Below, one piece after another: positions 11,266 through 22,282 of a DNA stretch of 64,000 bases. Position numbers and translations under genes: made by a program. Under the pieces are notes generated by a model that worked only from the letters and a program-made list of their open reading frames with translations, ran no database searches and was not told where the DNA came from. The DNA is from Ascochyta rabiei (Eukaryota; Ascomycota; Dothideomycetes; Pleosporales; Didymellaceae): the NCBI RefSeq assembly GCF_004011695.2, contig NC_082406.1, positions 1,922,001 to 1,986,000 on the forward strand, in the 5' to 3' direction. Positions within the stretch are counted from its first letter, which is position 1, and each line of letters begins with the position of its first letter.

Positions 11266-14200
11266 ATATAAGTAAGTAGTGTATAAATCCTTAAAGCAAT
11301 ATAAGTAGTAGAAATCTTAGTTTCCTATAGATCTGCTAGACTTTATGCGCCTACTATAGAGGGAACTAGGTAACTTATATACGTTAGAGCTTTAAGTCCT
11401 AGAATATATTACTACACTGCTCCCTAGCATATAAAAGGACTTATTCCTTATCCTCTACAATTAAAGAGACATAATCCTAAAGGTAGAGGAACAAGCTAAT
11501 ATTATTAACTAGAGACTAGGTTATTATAGCTAACAGCTACCTAAGAAAACTCTAGCTAAGGGCAAGACAACTAATAAAGGACTATAGAAGCACTAATTTA
11601 GTAACTCTAGGTTAGAGGGGAACACAAAAACTCTAAAAAAGTTATTTAAATCTAAGAAGTTCTGTAAGGAGCTAATAAAGGGTAAAAAGGGCTAAGATAG
11701 GCTATATAACACCTAAAATGCATGCCTTAAGTACAGAGAAACTAGTTACTACTACCCTAACTGCCTAAAGCTAAAGTTAAATTAGAAAGACCCTACTTTA
11801 AATAAATTAGAAAAAGATAAGGGGCCTAAGACCTAATCTCCTTTCTTGTAGCCTATATTTAATTATCTAAGAAGAAGAAGAAGAAGAATATCTCTCTTTA
11901 TAAGGCAGTGTACCTAAAATATATATACCTACTTATAGTTAAAGCATCTATAGGTAATACAGAGAATATAGAAGCCTTAATAGATAGAGGGTTATAACTA
12001 AACTTAATTTTAGTTCTCCTAGTAAAGGAGTAGGATCTAGAGGTTACACTATTAAATAAAATAGTAGCTAAAGGTGTAGGTAGAGCAGAATTACCTATCT
12101 ATAGAGTAACTACAGCAGAAGTATCTATTGTTAACTCCTGTAGAAGAGAGGAGGTCTAACAGATACCTTTTGTAGTTATAGACCTAAAAAGGTATAAGAT
12201 ATACCTTAGATTACCCTAAATTAACTAGACAAACCCTAAGCTAAGCTATTTAAGCTAGTGCATGCTCTTCTAAGGGAAGAAGTATAGGAACTCTCCTAAA
12301 CTAGAGAAAATAGTATTAGAAGATGCTAAAGAGTTTAAATACACTATAAGAAGTCTCTTAGTAGATGTTTATATATATATAGTAAACTTAGTAGGTATAT
12401 ATAACCTAATATCTACTAAAAAGGGCCTAATTCTAGAAGTGTATGACAAATATGCGCACTTAGGATTAAAGGATAATACTTAGGTCCTACTAGAGTATAG
12501 AGAGCACAACCTAGTAATTAATATTATAGAAGGAGCTACTTCCCCTTACTAACTATTATACAGGCTATCTGTAATAGAATTAGAGATATATAGGAAGTAT
12601 CTAGCAGAATATCTACAATGTAGTTAGATAGAACACTTAAGGTTACTAGTAGGGGCGCCTATTCTCTTTTTAAAGAAGAAAGATAGTAACCTATAACTGT
12701 GTGTAGACTATAGAGGTCTAAACAAGATAATAGTTAAAAACTACTATCTATTACTACTAATTACAGAGTCACTAGAACAACTAGCGCAAGCTAAGTTCTA
12801 TACTGAACTAGATGTATATAAGGTATATTACTATATCTAAATTAAGAAAGAGAATAAGTAGAAGACTGCTTTTTAAACTAGGTATAGACATTTTAAGTAC
12901 ATAGTAATACTATTTAGACTTATAAATACTTCTACCTAGTTTTAGGCCTATATAAACAAGGCACTAATAGGATTAGTTAATGTAACTTATATTATATATC
13001 TAGACAACATATTAGTATACTCTAAGACAGAGGAAGACTACGTTAGACATGTTAAGGAGGTCTTAGAAAGGCTTTGTAAAGTAAACCTCTATATGCGCTT
13101 AGATAAGTGTAGATAGCACTATTAACATATAGAGTACCTTAGGTACATAATCTTACCTAAAGGAGTAAGCATTAACCTAGACAGGGTTAAAATAATCTAA
13201 GAATAGCTAATCCTGCGCACAGTTTGTAATATCTAAGTATTTATAGGCTTTATAAACTACTATTAGAGGTTTATTACAGGGTTTTCTAAATTAGCCTTGC
13301 TATTAACCTAATTAACCTAGAAAGGGCTAAATTTAGCTAAATCTAGTTAAGTAATAAGAAAGGAGGAGAGTTAGCCTCTTAAGCTAAGTAAAGAATCCCT
13401 ATAAGCTTTCTAGAATATAAAGGATTTATTTATTAATATACCTATCTTAGTTAATTTTATACCTAGGAGGCAGACTAGAATAGAAGTAGATGCCTCTAGA
13501 GGCGCTATCTTAGGAATCCTTAGTTAACTAGTCCCTAGGGAGGGGAAGCTGGCCTAATAGAGGCCTGTAGACTTCTATTTAAAGAAGTTTATCTAAGCTA
13601 AGTATAACTATAATACTTACAACTAGGAACTTCTTATAATTATCTAGAGCCTACAGCATTAGCAAAGATACTTAGACAGTACCTTCTTTAAGATCCTAAC
13701 AGATTACTAAAACCTAAAATAGTTTATAGAGATAAAGGTTCTTAGCTATTAGTAAGTAACAGCATACTTAGTGTTATCTAAGTTTAACTTTATAATTACT
13801 TATTACCTAGGGTCTACAAACCCTACAGATAGACCCTTACAGCGTCCTATTTATATAAGAGAGGTATAAGACCTCTTATAAAAGTATAATAAGGCTTTTA
13901 TATAACTACTTTAGGATATCCTAACTAGAAGGAACTCTAATACTCCCCTAGTAGCAGCTATAACCCTATATTTATCTATAAAAGAAAGAAAAGACATAAG
14001 GGATCTTAAAAGAGAAGATGTAAAAGAGAACAGGTACACAGAGCTAACAACAGACTTAGATAACACAGACAAACTCTCTAGCACTAAAAAAGAGTTAAGT
14101 AATGTTAAAATAGGATAAAATAACCTAGAAAAAGATAATACAGCTAAGGAGAAGCGTATCTTAATTATAAGGCTAGAAGATAAGGTGTAAGTAATTAAAG

Positions 14201-15560
14201 AACGTCACAATAACCTGATATTAGGACACTTTAGAGCATAAAGGACCTTAGAGAAGATTTAGCGCAGATATACCTAGAAGGGCATTACTAAGGATATATC
14301 TAACTACTGCTATAACTGCTTAGTATGTAGGAGATTAACTACTACCTAACATAAACTGTATAGGTTATTACAACCTTTACTAGTACTAAGCTAACTATAG
14401 AAGGATATAATAATAGACTTTATTATGGAATTACCTTCTAGTAAGGTACCTAGGCTAGTGTATAACTCTATACTAGTAATAGTATATAAATTAACTAAAA
14501 TATTACACTACATACTAGCTAGGGCTAATTAAGATAGAAAAGACCTAGCATATACCTAGATTAGAGAAATTATCTGCTTACACAGCGCGCTAGCACAAAT
14601 TATCTTAGATTAGGGGCTGCTAATAAACTTAAAGACGTAGGAAACCTTTAACTACTATTTAAACTTAAGACAAGCCTTAATATTAGCCTATTATCCCTAG
14701 ACAGATAGCTAAATAGAAAGGCAAAATTAAACTCTTAAATGGTACTTACGTTGCTACTATACTCTAGAATAAGATAATTAGGCCCTATAGATTTTAATTA
14801 CAGAATTTGTGTATAATAATAGTATTTACGTATCTATAAATATAACACCTTTCTAAGCCTGTTATAGTATAGATCTAAGGGGCACAGATTAGCCTACTTT
14901 AGCATTAAAAGACACAGAATCTCCCCTTGCAAAGGAATTAGCTGCTAGAGTTATTGCCTTATAGGCTACCTGCAAAGCAAATATAAAAAAGTTAAATAAG
15001 TATTAAAGGAAACACTTAGATAAGAAATAACTACTAGCACCCTTTAAAGTAGGCAACAAAGTACTAGTCTATAGTAAGAACATTAGGACAGTACACCTAA
15101 AAAAGAAGCTAGACTAGAAATACCTAAGACCTAGGACTATTATAGCCTAGATTAGCCCTAGTGCATATAGAGTAGACCTACTAGAGATAAAAGAGATCTA
15201 TCTAGTATTCTATGCGTTACTGCTAGACCTATATATATTAAGAAGTTAACTTCTAACTATATAAGAATAAATATAAAAACCTATAGTTAAGGGGGAAGAG
15301 AAGGTATAAGATATAGAAAAAGTCCTTAACAGAAGGTAATTAGCTAATAGATAGTAGAAATACCTTATTAAGTAGGACAGATTCCCTCACTTAGAAAGTT
15401 CCTAGGAAATTAGCACAAATCTTTCTAAAGAAGTGCTAAAATAATACTAGAAAATAATAAAGTAACTGCTTAGACTGCGTAACAAGATGTTAAAGTTAAA
15501 GTCTAAAAAAGAAGTTAACTAAAAAGGCTAAATACCTTTACTTTAGTATAATTTTTCCCT
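11266..15560 (+). mobile_element. RIP-degraded Ty3/Gypsy chromovirus, copy 2 (gag-pol)
   Basis: Domains can be followed through the stops. A damaged zinc knuckle lies near 11720-11760 (C..Y....Y....C where the family has CCHC). An aspartic protease remnant near 11970 reads ALIDRG. The RT box near 13000 reads YLDNILVY. The integrase follows with its zinc-binding region at 14240-14330, a DFIMELP phrase near 14415, and an AYYP-TD phrase near 14690. A chromodomain at about 15300-15440 includes KYLIKW. A hairpin TTTTTCCCTATAGGGGTTTTT follows at 15551. Stops are TAG and TAA. This copy differs clearly from copy 1, so it is a separate family. It is inactive. Confidence 0.88.
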
Positions 15561-17402
15561 ATAGGGGTTTTTAAATTAATAAGTATATAATAGTTTACGC
15601 TAAGGGAAAATATAACCCTACCTTACCCTAAGAAATACAGACTAGCTAAAGCAGACACCTTTTAGCCTATTATAGCTATTTCTAATATAAGAAGATAAAG
15701 AAAGTTATATACTACATTATATAGTTATAATTATAAGTATATATAGGAGAATTAGTATAGAAGAACACCTTCCTAGTATTATTTAGACTATCTAAGAGTG
15801 TAATACACCTAATTGCTGTATTAGCCTAAACCTGTCTACTAACTACAAACTTAGGAATTATTAATCTAAACCTTCTATTATAGGGAATATCTACTAACTA
15901 TAACTACTACTATAGGTATAAGTAGCAGCCTTATAACTATAAGGCTTCTTAGCAGCAGCAGCAGCAGCAGCATTAGCAGCAGCCTGCTTAGCAGCCTCCT
16001 ACTCCTCCTGCTCCTTCTAGAGCTAACTAAGGGTCTTTCTAGTACCTGTAATCCAGTACTTTAACTATAAAAGAAGTTAGATATTAATAAAATAGGTTAA
16101 AACGTGGTATAATACCTTCTTATAGGGGGTAATAGGCGCGTCTAGATTAGACTTAATACTACTCTCTTTTACCATCTTCTTTTGCTTTATCTCAGCCTTA
16201 ACAGTGCTAGCCTTAGATTAATCTTACTTCTTAATATAGATGCTAGACAAGGTTAACTTACATGCGTAAGTGTTACTCTTATAGAGTGTAAGTAGCTCCT
16301 TCTACAGTAAATAGTTCCTATAAAGGTTAGATTATGCTATAATAAGCTAAAAAGAGACAGAACGTACTCTTAAATTATACCTAGTAACAAGCTAGCCTAG
16401 TTAATAATAGACTTGCCTAATATAGTCTTCTTATTAATAGATATAGGTATAGTAGAAGCAGATATTATAGAGGTAGTCTTAACGCTAGCTGTATTAATAA
16501 TAGCAGTATAAGTAGTAGTAACTACGTAATAACCTAAGTAAAGGCGCGCTATATTACTAGAAAGCCTTAAATAGCTATTAGCGTACTTATTAGGGCCCTA
16601 AACGTGTTAAAAGATGTTAAAATAAGCTAAAAGGAGACAAAACACGTACTAATAGGCAATTCTTGTTACTATTATAATATTCTCTGTAGTAGTAGGCCTA
16701 AGTGTCCTAATAGCGCAGGCTACCCTACAAAGCTAGGTTAGTAGAGAAATAACAGTTCCTATAGATATTACTACTAGTAATATAGTAGAGATAGAGTATA
16801 CAGCACTACTTAGCAGTCCTACTATTCTTAGTAATATTAATCTTGTAGTAAGCAGGCATAGACATAACAGCTATAGCAAATAGTAGTTAGTAACAGTTAG
16901 TAATAGTTAGTAGTAGGCAGTAGTGGTTAAGAATAGTCTAAAGAGGTTACTAGGGCGTATTATGCGGTGCTATCTGCTAAAACATGTTAGAACGTGCTAG
17001 AAAGACCTAAAAAATCCCTTAGCTATTCTTATAAAAGTGCTAGATAGAATAGGTTAGTACTTACTAAAATAAAGTAGGATATAGTAGTAACTAAGAAAAC
17101 TAGGGGTATAGATAGCTTATATACTGCTAGCTACCTAGTTAGAGCTTTAGCCTGCGCAGACAGCTACCTAGACCCTAGAGGTAAAGTAAGAGGTAAGAGA
17201 AAATTTCTGTTTAACTTTTACTAGGTAAAGGTAGAATTAGTGTTAAGCCCTATCTAACCTTATAAGGCGTCCTAAACGCCTAAACCTAATTAGAATTGGC
17301 TATAACAGGACAGACAGAGTAAACACATCTAAAGCTAGGCAAAAATAATACAGTATTACTAATTATACTATTGTTTAAGCTAATTAATCTAGACAAGGGA
17401 GG
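15561..17402. repeat. Unassigned RIP-degraded sequence with a CAG microsatellite
   Basis: AT-rich, stop-filled sequence following the second Gypsy copy. A run of AGC/CAG triplets sits at 15951-15982 and continues imperfectly to about 16000. No transposon domain was recognised. Parts may be the missing 3' end of the Gypsy copy or another nested element. Confidence 0.6.
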
Positions 17403-17725
17403 TATTATTAGGCGCTAGGCCTAAGGGTACCTCTGCTAGTCTTAACAAACTACTATAGGGCTAGTTAGCCCAGACTATATAAAGGTGTTAGAGGTTATTA
17501 CTAATACTCTAGTAATTAGTCTTGTTACTACATACTACATACCTTAATACACCTGCTATCCTCTTTTACCCTATCCTCCCTTATAATTGTTTTGTACGCT
17601 CTTTACATATAGAGAGCTAGTTTTTAAGTATTCTTTTATATGAGACCTATAGGAATAGAACAATTCTCTGTGTAAACTATCCTAGTGCTCCTATACACCT
17701 CGTAGCGGATACCTACATCTTTTAG
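17403..17725 (+). repeat. LTR-like unit with inverted partners downstream
   Basis: The unit starts near TATTAGGCGCTAGGCC and runs to about GATACCTACATCT. Its first part (17403-17588) is matched in reverse complement by 17947-18130. Its second part (17606-17720) is matched in reverse complement by 18441-18553. In the partner at 18130 the edge reads CCTAACA on this strand, i.e. TGTTAGG, an LTR-like terminus. The differences between copies are mostly C/T and G/A. I infer LTR fragments of one family in opposite orientation. Confidence 0.65.
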
Positions 17726-17946
17726 AGACTTCTATTATCCTGCGTTGTTACAGTGTCTATTAAGGTATCTCCTTATCTACAGAGGGAAGTATTACCTTAC
17801 GCTCTACTAGCTCTCCTATAGGTAGGTTGTCTTAGTCCCTCTCTAAGGACAGTAAGCTTAGATAATTTATCTTAAGACTTATAGTAGCTTAGGTCTTTTT
17901 TTAATTATAATAAAAGAGTAATTAGAATATAAAAGGGGTATAAGGT

Positions 17947-18553
17947 AATTATAAGGGAGGATAGGGTTAAAGAGGATAGTAGGTGAATTGAGGTACGTAG
18001 TGTGTAGTAATAAGACTAATTACTAGAGTATTAGTAATAACCTCTAACACCTTTATATAGTCTGGGCTGACTAGCCCTATAGTAGCTCGCTAAGACTAGC
18101 AGAGGAACCTCTGGGCCTAGCGCCTAACAGGTAGGTTCTTAATAATTTCTAAGTGTTTATCTTAGCGTAATCTAATACAGCTTTTTCTAAAGGTAATCCT
18201 AGAGTAGTAAGTTATAGGAAATTTTAAACCTAAAGGCTTTTGTTAGTAGAAGGTCTCTAGAATCCTTACTGTTGTATTAAATAATAATTAGGACCTAGTT
18301 TTAGCTTGTAACTATAAGGGATCTAAATCTAAGGGTACTTAAAATAACTAAACAACCTTATAATATTATTTAGAAGCTGTTACTAGCTAGGATAGGTTTT
18401 TAAGTGTAATATAATAATATAAAATAATAGAATTCTCTAATAGATGTAGGTATCTGCTATAAGGTGTATAGAAGCACTAGGATAGTTTATATAAAGAATT
18501 ATTCTATTCCTATAGGTCTTATATAAAAGAATGCTTAAAAACTAGCTCTCTAT
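17947..18553 (-). repeat. Inverted, rearranged copy of the LTR-like unit
   Basis: 17947-18130 and 18441-18553 are reverse complements of the first and second parts of the unit at 17403-17725. In a simple inverted copy the second part should come first; here the order is swapped, with about 310 bases between the parts. This points to nested insertion or rearrangement, not one clean solo LTR. Together with the left copy they could form a long hairpin. Confidence 0.6.
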
Positions 18554-19690
18554 GCCTATTAACCTTATGCCTTTTATACCTTATAAGAGTTAGGAAGAAT
18601 TAGAGTGCTAGCCTAGGGTGTGGGGTGGACACGGATGTAACAGCACCAAGTTAGTAATAAGTTGGAGAGGAATTGGACAAGGCTTTGGGTGACTAATGCG
18701 TTACACCCTACAGCTACTATACTTAGCTACGTTATTCTAAAAGGACCTAAACCTTGTAAAAGTTATTTATTATTATATTAGTAAGAGCAGAATTACCTAG
18801 TAAAAGCTGGTAGGTTGTTAGACAAGGCTAAATAACCTACTAATTAGCAGGCCTAGGGCTAAAGGATTATAGGTTCTTAAAAATAGTCTAATAAGCTATT
18901 AGGTTGTCTTTCTCTAACAACATAAGTAAACTAATAAATAAGGTAGAGATTTACTAAATTAACAAACAGCAGGCACCTAAGCTTACCTTAGCTGTAATAG
19001 CAAGCAGACTAGGTTACGTATAAGGTTCTTTCTTAAGTTCTAAACTAATAAGGCTTTAGGAATTAGTTGTGGCAGGCTTAGATGCTTAGTGCTGGAGTGA
19101 ACGTAATTAGGTAAAGTCGAACTATTAAGCAACAGCCTAGTAAACTGCTAGGTGGTGCTAGGAGATTGGTTAAAGTAAAGAGGCTTAGAGGTAAACAATA
19201 ACGTAAGCTTAATAGGACTAAGCTCTTAGGGTAGGGGAGATGTGTAGTAGAGCAAAGTATAGGGTTAAGTAAAGAGGGCTTAGAGGGCTATTAGGGTTTA
19301 GATGCACGTGAATACTAGGGGAGTTAACTAGCGAGGGCTTAGAGGGCTGTTAGGGATTAGAGGCACGTAATTATTAGGAGGGTATATCAGATAATCTCAG
19401 CGAGCTATTAGGGCTTAAGATCTAAAAACAACAACCTTCTTGCATCGAGCAATACACTCACCCACAATATGCTCTTAGGGATAATATTAGTAGACGTAGT
19501 CCCCTATCGCTGCCTCTAGCTGCCTTAACTATTACTACCCGCTGTAGCTGTTATGTTAACCTTCTAGCAAAATTTAGATAGTATGTCTTTTTTATAAGTA
19601 TTTAATTACTGCTATACTATAAAATCTTATAATAATAGCTATATCAGGTGGCTCTATAACCTTATTTTTGTAAGCCGCTTAGGTTGTTGG
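18554..19690. repeat. Edge of the repeat block, less mutated
   Basis: AT content is still high, but TG and CA steps are more common than in the core block, so RIP looks weaker here. Around 19272-19388 a phrase GAGGGCTTAGAGGGCT..TTAGGG occurs twice about 60 bases apart, with a third trace near 19400. No gene is visible. The block ends abruptly at about 19690. Confidence 0.6.
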
Positions 19691-19691
19691 G

Positions 19692-19725
19692 GTGCGCGTC
19701 ACGCGAATCCGCGCGTTACGCGCAC
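19692..19725. other. GC-rich inverted repeat at the AT/GC boundary
   Basis: Two 14-base arms (19692-19705 and 19712-19725) around a 6-base loop match as reverse complements with one mismatch, built of GCGCGT and ACGCG words. It sits exactly where the AT-rich repeat block ends and about 70 bases before the CIA30 start codon. It contains ACGCG words of the MluI-box type, but any binding role is inference. Confidence 0.6.
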
Positions 19726-19794
19726 GGACACGGTGGCCTTTCGCGATCAGCTTGAAGCTGCAGACAAACATCACGACCTGCAGCAGCAATCATC

Positions 19795-20725
19795 ATGGGC
19801 ATATCCAAAGAGCTTACCCTGTTCGGTGGAGATGAGTGAGTCAGTAACTTCGTCAGTGCAACCATAATAATGACCTGATGTTGTAGAGGCTGGAACGCCA
19901 AAGACTGGACCTCGAGCGACGACAGAGTACGAGGCGGAAAGTCTCAAGTAAATTAAGGTCCCCACTGTACATCAGATACTAAATTGACATTCCGTTCTAG
20001 TCCTATCTGGACATCAAAGGAGCAACAGCCTGCTTCCATGGCAATCTTGATATCAAGACTCTAGGGGGTGCCGGCTTCGCCAGTCAACGCACCACTGGGG
20101 ATGACCACTCTTGGGACCTTTCTGCTTACGATGGAATTCATCTGGTCGTTGGAAAAGATGATGGCAAACGTTACACATTCATCCTGAAAGACGAAATCCT
20201 CCCGCCCATGGACGACGGTCGTGAGCAGTCGACCATCAGCTATGAGTACGACTTCAGCGCAGCTGGCAATTACTCGGTCGTCATCCCATGGAGCGAGTTG
20301 AAGCCAACTTATCGTGGGAAGGAAAAGAATGATACATCGCCGCTGAACACAAAGAGTATCAAGAGATGGAGCTTCATGATGAGGAGTTTCTTCGGGGACC
20401 AAGAGGGCGACTTCTCAGTGGAGATAAAGTCTGTGAAGGCTGTCTCGCAGTCGGAAGACTTTGAGGCAGGCTTCACGAGTGACAAAAGCGACTACAACGC
20501 GGTGGAGGTAGGCTTTCCCTTCCGTATATCAAAAGGTGTACGACTAATACTCAGCAGAAGAGAGAGCCTTGGTCATGGAAGAACTCCAGGCTCGTCGGAC
20601 TGGCCCTTATCTTCTCCACTACCTGGGCCATCTGCACGGGTGTTTGCTGGTACAAGGGCATTGATATAAGCATGATGACACCTAGGAATTGGTGGAAGAT
20701 GGCAAAGCATGACCGGCTGCCATGA
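19795..20725 (+). CDS. CIA30-domain protein (complex I intermediate-associated protein 30 family) with C-terminal membrane segment
   Basis: Model: exons 19795-19835, 19887-19947, 20001-20507 and 20558-20725, giving 258 residues. The three introns are 51, 53 and 50 bases, all GT..AG, and every junction keeps frame. The protein begins MGISKELTLFGG. It then shows the hallmarks of the CIA30 (NDUFAF1-like) fold: W..SDDRVRGG, FHGNLDIKTLGGAGFASQ, a WSELKPTYRG stretch, and SFMMRSFFGDQEGDF near residues 175-190. CIA30 proteins help assemble mitochondrial complex I, but many fungal paralogues are uncharacterised. A hydrophobic stretch (about residues 217-238, LVGLALIFSTTWAICTG) near the C terminus is unusual for NDUFAF1 and suggests membrane anchoring. 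No mitochondrial presequence is evident, so a non-mitochondrial role is possible. The gene starts about 100 bases from the RIP block and is undamaged. Confidence 0.85.
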
Positions 20726-22282
20726 GACGTTAACTGCGATAAACTTGTTGCCGGTTTTGAGAATATGACAACGAGATTTTCGCTCCCGGAGACCATGTCC
20801 GACTGTCCCTTGACTCTCTGACTTGACACATTTTGTACCCCTGTATCCATCCTGCAGATCGCACGTGCATTGGTGTCTCTATCCCCGGCTGAACATCCAC
20901 TCGTGTTCATAGCACGCATTGCTTTTGCTTCCATGCGATTGCGAGCCTCTTTCAAAGCGTACAGAATTTCCTAGAGAACAGTCTGTGACGCGTCATGTTG
21001 AGCTTTTCGGTCAATTCGCCCATCGTACAACACATAAACATTACTATATCTATTCGGGTGCATGGCGCGTCCCGCGATACGAGGGGAGCTGATGGTTATA
21101 CATAGTAGAGGATGTGCAGCATCGTGGCAGTTCGCCTCGCCAGGTCTTAGCGCCAAAGCTCAGTGCCTGTGCATCTCACAATGAAAGGCAACTTCACGAC
21201 AAGCCTGGATACCGCGCGGCCGCAGTCGTATGATTAGCGAATTGCTAGCAGGCTGGTATGTAGAGTCCAGTTGGGCTTTCAGCTTCCACCAGCTGTTGCT
21301 GTCTGAAATGGAGTTTGTTGCAGATTCACAGTAAGCATTGCTGTCTCGGTTGTGATTGCGGCGTGTTTGATAATCTTTCCAGATCCGGCCGCTCACTGAT
21401 CGGCACTGCGGGTTGCCTCTTCTCTCCGAGGCTTTTCCACTGCGTATCAATTTCAACGACGTTTTGAAGCGGCAGGTTCCGCGTTCCGTTGACTTTCGTT
21501 TCACGTAGCAAGAGCAAATGTTCAGCCGTCGGTTGTTTGGCATCTATATGGTATGACGTACTCGTCACACGTGGATGGTGTAACGAGCACGTGCTCTAAA
21601 CAACAGTCTTCAAGAGACAATGGACCGGAACTTGCTTTTTTCAGTACGTTGTTCTGAAATCCTGGGTCACTCCCCGACCCGGACTTGCCTCCGTTCACCT
21701 GCCCGTCCCTTCTTGCGTCTGAATTAGCGCACAAGCTAGTTAGTTGACTTGCCATTCATTCATTAGGGCGTGTCCTTATTGTCTTTCAACACCGCTGTAC
21801 ACCGAAAGAAACCTTCCACTCATTTTGTGCTAACCTTGGGGATCTTAAGTGCTTTTTTGTTCTACTACAGCAGTCGTATAACGGTCGTCAAATTGTCCTA
21901 GAGAGGCCCTAAGCAGCTCCGATCCATCTCCTATCGCTTCTACTTGTCCAACTTCGCAATCACGAAATCAACCAACGCTACAGTGTTTCGAGACTACTGA
22001 GGCGTGGGTCTCTCTTGCCGGCTCAGCTGCTTTGTGGCAATGCGACAGTTCTTGTGCAAGCCTAAGTACTGATCTCACCCATCGTTCCAGTTGTTTGCGG
22101 CCCGTCCTCCAATGACCTTACTTCCCAGAAGCTAGCGTCGCAGTCCCATTCGTGCGTTGTATCTAGTAGGTTTTGGACGTATCCCCGTCCCTTCCCGCAA
22201 CAACGAACACCTATTCACGACGACTCCAAAGCTCTTGCCACAAGTTTACGAGCTCTGCGGTCGGGTGTCGCGATCGACCAAG
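20726..22282. other. Intergenic region, no gene seen
   Basis: Balanced base composition and only short, overlapping reading frames on both strands without protein character. A GAGCACGTGCTC palindrome (containing CACGTG) lies near 21585. The last 400 bases are pyrimidine-rich and probably hold the promoter and leader of the next gene. Confidence 0.6.

Noticed and set aside
1..19690. Starship-type giant element or tyrosine-recombinase captain gene
   Set aside because: No DUF3435-like frame or cargo gene is visible; the recognisable content is Gypsy pol and LTR fragments.
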